Shown: positions 41,120 through 50,445 of the stretch, in pieces
Layout: each line of letters starts with the position of its first letter
Position numbering within the stretch: the stretch's first letter is position 1
Source: Chloroflexota bacterium
Lineage (GTDB): Bacteria; Chloroflexota; Anaerolineae; Anaerolineales; Villigracilaceae
Assembly: GCA_026390015.1 (NCBI GenBank)
Contig: JAPLGS010000139.1
Location: 124,001 to 188,000, forward strand
Direction of reading: 5' to 3'
DNA length: 64,000 nucleotides
Program-made: the position numbers and the translations under genes
Notes under the pieces: model-generated
The model's input: the letters and a program-made list of their open reading frames with translations, nothing else
Told to the model about the DNA's origin: nothing
The model's database searches: none

Positions 41120-41625
41120 AAAAAACGTTCGTGCAGATTATTAAGATTTATTTCCATCGAAATTTCATCCATGCTCTCGCGGTAACTGGGGATTTCATAG
41201 AATCCGATTTTTGTATAAAAACGAATGGCGCGCTGCTGTCGTTGACTGGTCTGCAAGCGGACTATTTCATACTCATACGCGCGGGCAAAACCCAACAAAC
41301 GAGAGACAACCTGATAGCCGATTCTTTGCCCATGATATTCCTCAAGCAGCCAGAGACGTTTTAACTCGGCGATTTTTACATCTAGTTTTTTAACCGCGCC
41401 TGTGCCGACTACTTTATCATCATCCAGCACAACCAGAAATAAACCCCGTTCTTCCAGATATACCTGTTGATAATGATCCACGTCAAGCAATTCACCTTCC
41501 TGCGCGAGAATGTCGTAAAACTCCTGCACATTCTTTTCCGGCACGAAGATCCGTTGGGCGACGGCAGAGATCACATACTTGGCTTCATTGATCTGGTGGG
41601 GTTGAATGGGAAGGATTTTGATCAT
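41092..41625 (-). CDS. GNAT N-acetyltransferase
   Basis: ELKRLWLLEEYHGQRIGYQVVSRLLGFA. Confidence 0.85.
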   Translation of the reverse strand: MIKILPIQPHQINEAKYVISAVAQRIFVPEKNVQEFYDILAQEGELLDVDHYQQVYLEERGLFLVVLDDDKVVGTGAVKKLDVKIAELKRLWLLEEYHGQRIGYQVVSRLLGFARAYEYEIVRLQTSQRQQRAIRFYTKIGFYEIPSYRESMDEISMEINLNNLHERFFYTGKTHPG

Positions 41626-41680
41626 CTGTTGATTTTACCCGCTGCGAGGGCGTTATAATTCTCGTACGCAGTTATATTTT

Positions 41681-42907
41681 ATGATAAACGAATCTGAACA
41701 ACAGGAAATACAAAAACATAATTTTCGCTACGTGCAAATTGATGCTGTCGGCGTAAGTATTTCAAATGTCGCAGCGCCTTTTCTGCCTGTATTTCTTACA
41801 CGGCTCGGCGCGAGCAATTTTCAAGTTGGTTTGCTCACATCCATGCCAGGAATTACCGGGTTTGTACTCGCGATCATTGTTGGCCGATTTCTGCAAACGC
41901 GCAGCAACATCATTCCGTGGTATAGCCTCTCACGCCTGCTCGTCATTTCCTGTTTTGCGCTAACGGGTTTACTCACTTCCATACTTTCAAAAGAATACAC
42001 AGTGATCGCAACCCTCGCGATCTGGGCATTCGCGACCCTTCCCCAAACCGCGCTGGCGGTTGCCTTCTCTGTTGTAATGAACACAGTGGCAGGCCCCGAG
42101 GGGCGTTATGCACTTCTTAGTCGCCGCTGGGCGATCTTCGGATTGACAAGCGTGGTGATGACTTTCTTCGTGACACGCATCATCGACCTGGTTGCTTTTC
42201 CGCGTAATTATCAGATGATGTTTTTAGGATTATCCGCAGGCGGGCTGATCAGCTATTATTTTTCGAATCAAATAAAACTCCCGATTCAGACTCCGCCCGT
42301 ACTTGCTCCATCCAAATCGGTATTTGACTCGGCTCGTAATTATTTCTCATTAATCCGCGGCGCGCCAGCATTCACATCCTTTGCCACAAAAAAATTTGTT
42401 TACCTTTCGGCTATGACTCTGAGCCAGCCGATCATGCCATTATTCCTTGTGCGCGAAGTGAAAGCGACTGACTCGCAGATCGGCATGATCACCATGGCCA
42501 TGACAACCGTCATGTTGGCAGGTTACTTCATCTGGCCCTGGTCTTCACGAAAATATGGCGGACGATTTGTTCTGCTTGCCACAACTTTTGGCATGATCTT
42601 TTATCCCGCCCTGACAGCCGCCACTCCTCAAATACCGTTGATCATTCTTTATGCCGCGATCGCAGGATTATTTCAATCAGGCCTTGATTTGGTATTCTTC
42701 GACGAGTTGATGAAAACCGTCCCGCCAGAATACGGAGCGACGTTTGTTTCGCTCGCTCAATCGATGCAATATCTCTCTGCCATTGTTGCGCCGCTGGTCG
42801 GCACCTTGCTCGCAGATTCAATTGGATTGGGTGGAGCACTATGGATAAGCGCAGGTTTGAGATTAGTGGGATTTCTCCTCTTCCTTAGGAAAGATGCGCC
42901 TGCATAG
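41681..42907 (+). CDS. MFS transporter
   Basis: Twelve-helix type; FLTRLGASNFQVGLLTSMPG. Confidence 0.82.
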   Translation: MINESEQQEIQKHNFRYVQIDAVGVSISNVAAPFLPVFLTRLGASNFQVGLLTSMPGITGFVLAIIVGRFLQTRSNIIPWYSLSRLLVISCFALTGLLTSILSKEYTVIATLAIWAFATLPQTALAVAFSVVMNTVAGPEGRYALLSRRWAIFGLTSVVMTFFVTRIIDLVAFPRNYQMMFLGLSAGGLISYYFSNQIKLPIQTPPVLAPSKSVFDSARNYFSLIRGAPAFTSFATKKFVYLSAMTLSQPIMPLFLVREVKATDSQIGMITMAMTTVMLAGYFIWPWSSRKYGGRFVLLATTFGMIFYPALTAATPQIPLIILYAAIAGLFQSGLDLVFFDELMKTVPPEYGATFVSLAQSMQYLSAIVAPLVGTLLADSIGLGGALWISAGLRLVGFLLFLRKDAPA

Positions 42908-42985
42908 TTAAGGGTGCAGAACAAACTGCAAATTAAAGTAACATCTATCAGGGACTTTTGTGAAAATATTCCCCCAAATTTTTTT

Positions 42986-43546
42986 TTATTTTCCAATCAT
43001 CACCCACGCAGTTCCATCTTCCGCGTGGATTTTCTTTCCGCCACTCGCAACCTTCAAAAATAATTTCATAATTTGATCTGGTGAAAGGAAGTGACTTCGC
43101 ATAAAAAGCAGTTTCTCAGCGACAGCGATCAACTTCACGCCAAAGGTGCGGATATCTGGTTCTTCGATGACGAGTAACCCGCCGGGTTTCAACACGCGGA
43201 ACATTTCAAAGGCGCTCCCGGCATGGTTTATCACATGATGCAATGCATCCACCATGATGACTCGTTCAAATGAATTATCAGCGAAGGGTAGAGATTCAGA
43301 AGCGCTGCACACCGGTTTGAGCGCAGTACGAGGCGCTTGCTTGAGCATCCCAAATGAAACATCGGCGATGAACACTTCATCCACAAGATCGCGTATTGCC
43401 GAGGAGACTCGCCCTGTGCCGCCGCCTACATCCAACAAACATCCCTTTATGGGAAGTTTGGCAATTTCACGCATCAAGCTCGTCTTGGAATACGCGACCC
43501 GCGCGTACAAAGGGGCAATGGCGGCAAAGTGATCAAATTGCGGCAT
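42986..43546 (-). CDS. class I SAM-dependent methyltransferase
   Basis: GCLLDVGGGTGRVSSAIRD, RVLKPGGLLVIEEPD. Confidence 0.88.
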   Translation of the reverse strand: MPQFDHFAAIAPLYARVAYSKTSLMREIAKLPIKGCLLDVGGGTGRVSSAIRDLVDEVFIADVSFGMLKQAPRTALKPVCSASESLPFADNSFERVIMVDALHHVINHAGSAFEMFRVLKPGGLLVIEEPDIRTFGVKLIAVAEKLLFMRSHFLSPDQIMKLFLKVASGGKKIHAEDGTAWVMIGK

Positions 43547-44130
43547 TAGTTGATCGTGATCAAATTTTTGATGCTATCAAATGTGGAAGGACCAATGCCT
43601 GAAACATTCATGATCGAATCCAGTGTTGCATAAGGTCCATTTGTTGTACGATAATCAACTATTTTTTGTGCTGTTGTTGGGCCAATACCGGGCAGCGAAT
43701 CAAGCTCTTCGAGCGTGGCTGTGTTGATATTGATAAGCTCCAAGTTCGGGTCATTGGTTGGCACGGCAGTTACAGATGAAGGAAGTTCAATCACAGTGGT
43801 ATCAACCACCGGCGCACTGCCAGTTTTATACGGAATGCTTAACTGCTGACCATCTTCCAGTAATGCGGCAAGATTAAGTGAACTTGTATCGCCTTCGGCC
43901 AATATACCGCCCGCCGCGTCAAGCGCATCCTGCACACGCGCACTTGGTGGGAATTCATATAAGCCCGGGCGCGCCACGGCGCCGATCACATCCACGGCAA
44001 TGGGCGCTTCGGTAGGCGCAGGCGCTAATACAATCGGATTTCCCGCAGGCGCACGCGAAACAAAAACCAGCACGCCCGCCAGGATAAAGCCAGCCATTAC
44101 ACCGAGTAAAACATAGAGTGCGTTTTTCAT
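43546..44130 (-). CDS. ComEA-like helix-hairpin-helix/SLBB protein
   Basis: VDVIGAVARPGLYEFP (SLBB), ININTATLEELDSLPGIGPTTAQKIVDYR (HhH). Confidence 0.88.
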   Translation of the reverse strand: MKNALYVLLGVMAGFILAGVLVFVSRAPAGNPIVLAPAPTEAPIAVDVIGAVARPGLYEFPPSARVQDALDAAGGILAEGDTSSLNLAALLEDGQQLSIPYKTGSAPVVDTTVIELPSSVTAVPTNDPNLELININTATLEELDSLPGIGPTTAQKIVDYRTTNGPYATLDSIMNVSGIGPSTFDSIKNLITIN

Positions 44131-44140
44131 AAACGTGATT

Positions 44141-44584
44141 TTACTCCATTTTCATAACCAGCAACTCTTCGCCGCTGCGCCGCACGACATCTGCAATGCG
44201 AAAAATATTTGAAATACGCTGAAAGTAGCGCGGCATGCTTCCGTAAGGGATCGTCTTGAAGCCAAATTTTATATAAAAATTTTCCATTTTGGAAATACAC
44301 ATTAAATACACAGGCCGCGTTGTGACCGAAAGCAGTTGTTGCATCAAAGCCCGCGCAACACTTTTACCTTGATGCGCGGGGTCCACAGCAATGGAAGCAA
44401 GTTCGCGGATGTCTTGCCCGTGCGGCTTGATCTGCCCGCAAGCGATCACCTGCCCATTGTCATTGACCGCGACGAGAAAACGCTTCCAATCCAAGCCCAT
44501 CGGGTTGATGCCCACTAAATTAATTAGATCCTTAATTTGAGCGGATTCTGATTCCAAGGCAGGGCGAAGAGAGTAATTGATCAT
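44141..44584 (-). CDS. GNAT N-acetyltransferase
   Basis: LASIAVDPAHQGKSVARALMQQLL; start at MINYSLRP. Confidence 0.82.
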   Translation of the reverse strand: MINYSLRPALESESAQIKDLINLVGINPMGLDWKRFLVAVNDNGQVIACGQIKPHGQDIRELASIAVDPAHQGKSVARALMQQLLSVTTRPVYLMCISKMENFYIKFGFKTIPYGSMPRYFQRISNIFRIADVVRRSGEELLVMKME

Positions 44585-45195
44585 AGTGCTCCAGCGGCAA
44601 CAATAATTATAAACGAAGCAATGAACCAGTGTATTAGAAATGGCCAGATGAATGATTTTGTGCGCCACGCCACCCAACCGAAGGCAAATCCGCCGAAGAT
44701 GGTGGAGAGTGCTTCGAGCTCAGGTTTTCCGATGTGCGCCAAAGCAAACGGAACTGCTTGAAGCCACAATGCATCATTTCCGAATTTTCGAGAATAGGCA
44801 AATAATATCCAGCCGCGAAAGAAGAACTCCCAGCCGATCAGATCCAGAAAAGTTGTCCACGGCAAGCCTTTCAAAGACGGTTCGTAATACATCTTCATGG
44901 AAGCGTCGCCGCGTCCAAGGTAATAAATAAGGGGAGCCATGATAAGAATCCCAAGCGCAGTAAAAGTTAACCCCAGTTTCCAATCACCAAAGGAAAGCCC
45001 ATATTCTTTTGGATTTTCACGAAAGAGGATCACAATGATCAAAATCGGAATGACAAGATATAAGATAACGCGATCCCAGTATTTAAAAACAGTGATCTTT
45101 TGATATTGATCCACCATCAACAACAAGGTACTGACGATTGTAACAGTCACAATCTTCCAATCAAAACTCAGTTTTTCACCAAGCAAGTATTTCAT
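44581..45195 (-). CDS. CPBP-family intramembrane protease-like protein
   Basis: TFLDLIGWEFFFRGWILFAYSRKFG (EExxxR-like), GGFAFGWVAWRTKSFIWPFLIHW. Confidence 0.8.
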   Translation of the reverse strand: MKYLLGEKLSFDWKIVTVTIVSTLLLMVDQYQKITVFKYWDRVILYLVIPILIIVILFRENPKEYGLSFGDWKLGLTFTALGILIMAPLIYYLGRGDASMKMYYEPSLKGLPWTTFLDLIGWEFFFRGWILFAYSRKFGNDALWLQAVPFALAHIGKPELEALSTIFGGFAFGWVAWRTKSFIWPFLIHWFIASFIIIVAAGAL

Positions 45196-45713
45196 CAGGC
45201 TTGAAAATCCCGCAACGCCGCGATCCGCCGCGCAAGATACGGCGAGAAATATCCTTGATATTTTTCCCACAGTTCTGAAAGTTTCCAATCATTACCTGTG
45301 ATTTTTTTGCGGCAATTTGATGATCCGCAGCAACAATCAAACTCGTCGTACGACTCGCCGTCCGACATGGCGTAATCAAACATCAACTCTTCGCCCGCTT
45401 CAATATCACGCATGGCGACCAAACCAATTTGCCCAAAGAATCCCAAATTAGGTTCGCAGGAATGATTGAAACAATCATTCGGCTCTACTTCTTCCGCAGT
45501 AACGATGTATAAATCCTCGTCAACTTGAAGGACGCGTTGTGTAAAGCGCGGCATGGTTGGGTCAAGTATTTCCTTTGGGACGATCCTTCCACCCCATAAA
45601 GAAATCAATTCACCAATTTTTATTTCCCCAACTGCGAAGACTCCGCAACCACCTTCGGGATGCGCTCGCGCTTCACATTTCAGATTGAGATAGGAAAAGG
45701 AAATTTTAGTCAT
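45195..45713 (-). CDS. SET-domain protein
   Basis: GCGVFAVGEIKIGELI, ECFNHSCEPN-type NDCFNHSCEPNLGF, AGEELMFDYAMSD, CCCGSSNCRKKI post-SET. Confidence 0.85.
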   Translation of the reverse strand: MTKISFSYLNLKCEARAHPEGGCGVFAVGEIKIGELISLWGGRIVPKEILDPTMPRFTQRVLQVDEDLYIVTAEEVEPNDCFNHSCEPNLGFFGQIGLVAMRDIEAGEELMFDYAMSDGESYDEFDCCCGSSNCRKKITGNDWKLSELWEKYQGYFSPYLARRIAALRDFQA

Positions 45714-45719
45714 GTGGTT

Positions 45720-46550
45720 TTATTTGCTTCCGCCTTCTGAATCAGAACTTCCGGCGACAATGCGTTGCGCCAGCAAAATTGGCAAAGCAGTGATCAGCAC
45801 AACCAACATCGCTGTGACATTTGTGATCGGACGATTGCGGGGTTTCAACATTTGACTGAATATCCAGATCGGCAGAGTTTGTTGATTACCCGCTGTGAAA
45901 GTTGTGACAATGACTTCATCAAATGAAAGCGAGAATGCCAGGATCGCGCCAGCCAGTAAAGCCGTTCCGATATTAGGGAGCACAATATGCCAGAAGGTCT
46001 GAAATGAATTCGCGCCTAAATCCATGGAGGCTTCGATCATTGAATTGCTGGAACGGCGAAAACGCGCCAACACATTGTTATAGACTACGACCACGCAAAA
46101 AGTCGCATGTCCGATCACGATCGTCCAAAACGAAAATGGGATGTGGATCAAGCTTATGGCTGAGCGCATGGCGATACCGGTCACGATGCCGGGCAGCGCC
46201 AATGGAAGGATCAGCATAAACGAAACCGACTCTTTACCAAAAAAATCATAACGATACACCGCAGCGGCGGCCAGCGTCCCCAGAATGAGAGCGGTGATGG
46301 TTGCAAGAAAAGCCACTCTTATGGATAGGTATAAGGCGCTCTGCATGGCCGGATTTGCCAGCGCTTGTGGAATCCACTTCAAGGTCAGGCCTGGGGGCGG
46401 AAAAGTGTAGGCGGATTCCTCCGTAGTGAATGCGTATAAAAATATCAACCATAATGGAACATGAAGAAATAATATCGCGCCGGCCGCGCCGAATTTTAAA
46501 GGCCAGGCAGCGCGCTCACCACTCAACCGGGATGAATTTTTAGAGGGCAT
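45720..46550 (-). CDS. potC: spermidine/putrescine-type ABC permease
   Basis: ASMDLGANSFQTFWHIVLPNIGTALLAGAILAFSLSFDEVIVTTF. Confidence 0.88.
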   Translation of the reverse strand: MPSKNSSRLSGERAAWPLKFGAAGAILFLHVPLWLIFLYAFTTEESAYTFPPPGLTLKWIPQALANPAMQSALYLSIRVAFLATITALILGTLAAAAVYRYDFFGKESVSFMLILPLALPGIVTGIAMRSAISLIHIPFSFWTIVIGHATFCVVVVYNNVLARFRRSSNSMIEASMDLGANSFQTFWHIVLPNIGTALLAGAILAFSLSFDEVIVTTFTAGNQQTLPIWIFSQMLKPRNRPITNVTAMLVVLITALPILLAQRIVAGSSDSEGGSK

Positions 46551-47445
46551 CGAACGCTCCTAGTCTACGGGCGATCAACAGGTAAACGATCATGATAATG
46601 ATTGGTCCCATGGTGAAAGCCGCCGCCAAGGGAATATTTCCAGATGTACCTTGATACGTTAATACCGCCTTGCCAATATAAAAACTTGAATTGCCAAATA
46701 ACTGCGGAACAATAAAATCACCGAGCGTAAGTGAAAATGTAAAAATTGATCCAGCCACCACACCCGGAAAAGCCAGCGGAAGTAGAACTGTGCGAAAAGT
46801 TTGCGCCGGAGTCGCACCGAGATCACCGGAGGCTTCGATCAAGGATTTTGGCACACGTTCAAGCGCGGTCTGGATCGGGATGATCATATACGGCAGCCAG
46901 ATATAAACAAAGACAATAAAAATACCGGTGGCCGAAATGGATAACGAAGGCCCGCCAAGGCCGGGCAGGTTTAAATATAAATGAAGCAGCCAGTCCAAAT
47001 GGATCAAGCGCGCGAACCATGAAATGATGCCTTCTTGCGCGAGGATAAGTTTCCACGAATAAACGCGCACCACATAGCTTGACCAGAGCGGCAAGGTCAC
47101 GGCCAGGTATAAAAATGTTTTCATACGCTGTGATGCAAAGCGCGCCATAAAATAGGAAAGCGGAAAAGCAATGATTATGCAGGCAAGGGTCACACTTGCG
47201 GCCATCAATGTGGTGCGTCCAAAAATTTGTAAGTTGATGGGGTCGAAAAGTTTTATATAAGTTCTAAGTGTAAACTCGTGAATTACTTTTCCAGTAAAAC
47301 CGTCCAGATAGAAAAAGCTGTTGATCAGCATCGTGATCAGCGATCCAATATAAACCACCAAAAACCACAACATCGGCGGCAGGAGCATCAACGCCAGCAC
47401 AACTTTTGGACGTAGGTAAAAATATGTGGAGATGCGATTCAGCAT
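46540..47445 (-). CDS. potB: spermidine/putrescine-type ABC permease
   Basis: EASGDLGATPAQTFRTVLLPLAFPGVVAGSIFTFSLTLGDFIVPQLFG. Confidence 0.88.
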   Translation of the reverse strand: MLNRISTYFYLRPKVVLALMLLPPMLWFLVVYIGSLITMLINSFFYLDGFTGKVIHEFTLRTYIKLFDPINLQIFGRTTLMAASVTLACIIIAFPLSYFMARFASQRMKTFLYLAVTLPLWSSYVVRVYSWKLILAQEGIISWFARLIHLDWLLHLYLNLPGLGGPSLSISATGIFIVFVYIWLPYMIIPIQTALERVPKSLIEASGDLGATPAQTFRTVLLPLAFPGVVAGSIFTFSLTLGDFIVPQLFGNSSFYIGKAVLTYQGTSGNIPLAAAFTMGPIIIMIVYLLIARRLGAFDAL

Positions 47446-47446
47446 G

Positions 47447-48502
47447 TCAGTCTCCCATATAACTAACGTGTTCTTTTTTCCAGAACAGGCGCACCGGCTG
47501 ACCCCTGGCCTGCATCACATCCATTGAGGTGGTCTTCAAGTTTTGCTCGACGACCACCAGGTCACCGCCGCCATCCAGCTCGACGAGGTAGCGGGTGTAT
47601 AAGCCGAGATAGATCACGTCGCGCACTTTTCCTTCGGCGATAAATGTATCAGCTTCGGGTTTGTCACCTGTCGAACCGAGATGAATTTTTTCCGGCCGAA
47701 CTGAAAACCTAACATCCGAACCTGTGATGCGTTTCGCAACTTCCCCAGAAACAAGATTAGACACACCGACAAATCCCGCCACAAATTGTGTGATCGGATG
47801 TTCATAAATTTCGGCTGGAGTTCCGATCTGTTCGATGCGCCCATGATTGAAAACAGCGATGCGGTCACTCATGGTCAACGCTTCTTCCTGATCGTGTGTG
47901 ACAAAGATAAATGTGATTCCAACTCTTTGTTGGATGGACTTCAACTCGATCTGCATTTGCTGGCGCAATTTCAAATCTAATGCGCCGAGAGGCTCATCGA
48001 GCAGCAAAACTTTGGGATGATTGATCAGCGCCCGGGCGAGAGCGACGCGCTGACGCTGTCCGCCGGAGAGTTGCGAAGGCTTGCGGGCGGCGAATCCAGT
48101 TAATTGAACAAGATCCATCATATCGTCCACGCGCTTCTCGCGCTCATCTTTGGGGACTTTTTTTATCATCAAGCCATACGCGACATTTTCACCGACGGTC
48201 ATATGCGGGAACAAGGCGTAATCTTGAAAGACAGTATTTACATCGCGTTCATACGGCGGCAGGCTGGAAACATCCTGACCATACAACAGGATCTGACCTG
48301 AGGTTGGGCGGTCAAACCCGGCGATCATGCGCAGGCTGGTTGTCTTGCCGGAACCAGAGGGACCAAGAAGCGAAAAAAATTCGCCGTCACGAATTTGAAG
48401 AGAAACATTATCAACCGCCTTCACATCCCCGGATTGATCTTCCTGTTTTACAGAAAAAATACGGCTGACATTCTTGAATTCAATGGCAACGCTAGCGCTC
48501 AT
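47447..48502 (-). CDS. potA: spermidine/putrescine-type ABC ATPase
   Basis: [51 protein letters not shown]. Confidence 0.93.
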   Translation of the reverse strand: MSASVAIEFKNVSRIFSVKQEDQSGDVKAVDNVSLQIRDGEFFSLLGPSGSGKTTSLRMIAGFDRPTSGQILLYGQDVSSLPPYERDVNTVFQDYALFPHMTVGENVAYGLMIKKVPKDEREKRVDDMMDLVQLTGFAARKPSQLSGGQRQRVALARALINHPKVLLLDEPLGALDLKLRQQMQIELKSIQQRVGITFIFVTHDQEEALTMSDRIAVFNHGRIEQIGTPAEIYEHPITQFVAGFVGVSNLVSGEVAKRITGSDVRFSVRPEKIHLGSTGDKPEADTFIAEGKVRDVIYLGLYTRYLVELDGGGDLVVVEQNLKTTSMDVMQARGQPVRLFWKKEHVSYMGD

Positions 48503-48570
48503 CTTGAGTCCTCACACACGATCCAGCCGCGCCTTGAATTAAAAGACGCGGCTGGAAAATATTTTACGAA

Positions 48571-49719
48571 CTATTGGCCAACGATCTTGATGAATTCTTC
48601 AGCCCAACGGTCGTATGTGACACAGTCAGTTTTACCATTGCCGCAATCGGCAACGGGCGTCTTCCAGAAATGGATCTTATCAAATGTATCGTAGCCGTTC
48701 GCCGCACAACCTTCAGTACCAAATAATTCGCTCGCGCCATCGCAGGCCGCAGGCACTGACGGAGCAGAACCGAACCAGGAAGCCACATCACCCTGAACTT
48801 TCGGATCAATGGAATGTTCCAGCCACAGATAAGCACATTTGGGATGAGGAGCATTCGCTGCCATCATGGTGGTATCAGCCCAACCGGTCGCGCCTTCCTG
48901 AGGAATGGTGCTGGCAATCGGAGCGGAGTCGGCCTTTAAGAGTCCCACTTGATAAGGCCAGGAAGAGGAAGCCACGAAGCCCTCGTTTTTGAAATCTTCG
49001 ACCTGCGTCGGCGCATCAACCCAATACTTGGGGACGATCTGTCTCTGCTGCTTCAGCAACTCCAACACTGCCGCAAACTGCGCTTCGTTCAACTCATACG
49101 GATCGGTAATTCCCAACTCAGGATTCTTAGACATCAAATACAAAGCCGCATCTGCAATATAGATCGGGCCGGAGTAAGCCTGGACGCGATCCTTGTTTGA
49201 CTTGCCATCAGGAAGAGTCTGTTCATTGAAGACTACATCCCATGAAGTCGGCGCAGTGGGAAAAGCATTCGTGTTGTACATCAACACATTCGGACCCCAT
49301 TGATAAGGAACACCGTAATGCTTGCCGTTCACAGTATGCCAGTTACCATTCTGCATACGCTCATCAACATTTTTATATGAGGGGATCTTGGAAATATCAA
49401 TTTCCTGAACTGATTTGCCGAAGATCAGGCGCAGACTTGCATCACCGGAAGCGGTCACGAGATCAAAGCCGCCGCTATTGATCAACTGTACCATTTCATC
49501 AGACGTGCCCGCATCCTTCACGGTTACTTTGCAACCGGTTTGTGTTTCAAACGCAGTTACCCAATCATACGCGGGGTCATTCGCGCCGCGCTCAATGTAA
49601 CCCGGCCAGGCGACGATCGCAACTTCACCTTCGCCCGTCGCGGCCTTACCACCACAAGCTGAAAGTACCAAGCTAGCTAAAGCAAACAAAACCAGCAAAT
49701 TAAATATTGTTTTTTTCAT
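48571..49719 (-). CDS. potD: polyamine-type extracellular substrate-binding protein
   Basis: Lipobox LSAC; PBP fold; last-named gene of the potABCD-like cluster. Confidence 0.88.
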   Translation of the reverse strand: MKKTIFNLLVLFALASLVLSACGGKAATGEGEVAIVAWPGYIERGANDPAYDWVTAFETQTGCKVTVKDAGTSDEMVQLINSGGFDLVTASGDASLRLIFGKSVQEIDISKIPSYKNVDERMQNGNWHTVNGKHYGVPYQWGPNVLMYNTNAFPTAPTSWDVVFNEQTLPDGKSNKDRVQAYSGPIYIADAALYLMSKNPELGITDPYELNEAQFAAVLELLKQQRQIVPKYWVDAPTQVEDFKNEGFVASSSWPYQVGLLKADSAPIASTIPQEGATGWADTTMMAANAPHPKCAYLWLEHSIDPKVQGDVASWFGSAPSVPAACDGASELFGTEGCAANGYDTFDKIHFWKTPVADCGNGKTDCVTYDRWAEEFIKIVGQ

Positions 49720-49965
49720 TTTTCTCTCTCTCCTTTTGAATTGTCCAATTATAAATAAGAAAATAATCTAAACTGAAATATCGTCCAGCCACCTCCTTTC
49801 AATGTAACAATATTACCCCTCTCCACAAAATTGGATACGAGGCGTCTTGATTTTTTAATTATATTAGACGATGACAAGAAGTCAACCACTAAATTCCGAT
49901 TGGGTGTGGACTAAAGTTTCGGGAAATAGGAGTAAGATGGGAGAAAAGGAAGAAGGAGTCACCCG

Positions 49966-50420
49966 ATGAAAAATGAAAAAACAGAAGAGGCATGGAAAAA
50001 ATTGAGTGATGAGGTGATAGCGGGAACAAGCGCATGGCGTGGAAAACATCCCAAGGCAATAATGCGAGAAATAGAAGAAGAAGGAGATCAACGGCTGTCA
50101 GTGATGCGAGCACGCATGATTTCAGATACAGCGATGAAGAGAGGGAGGGCGGAATGGGAAGCGGGAGAAAAAGAAGCGGTCTGTCCGGATTGCGGTGGAG
50201 AGTTACTGAAGAATGGGAAAAAGAAACGGAAGCTGAAAACCCGTGAAGGAGAAGAGATCGAATTAGAACGGGAATATGGAATATGCCTGAAGTGTGGGCA
50301 TGGGATTTTTCCCCCCTCGATGAAGCATTAGAATTATTGCTTGGGAAGCTGACGCCGAAAGGGCATGGACTCGGGGTATTGCTGCGCGAGTTTTGTGCTG
50401 CCTTCAATGTCGGTGAATAA
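49966..50420 (+). pseudogene. truncated, frameshifted transposase N-terminal fragment (ISKra4/UPF0236-like, family tentative)
   Basis: CPDCGGELLKNGKKKRKLKTREGEEIELEREYGICLKCGHGIFP; frame breaks at TTTTTCCCCCC; -/+ shifted frame gives LDEALELLLGKLTPKGHGLGVLLREF then stop. Confidence 0.55.
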
Positions 50421-50445
50421 AAATGTAACGGTGCCTGTGGGGCTG

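Noticed and set aside
49889-50407. Long antisense ORFs over the transposase fragment and many 60-120 aa shadow ORFs elsewhere
   Set aside because: Antisense of supported coding sequence, no RBS or domain signal.
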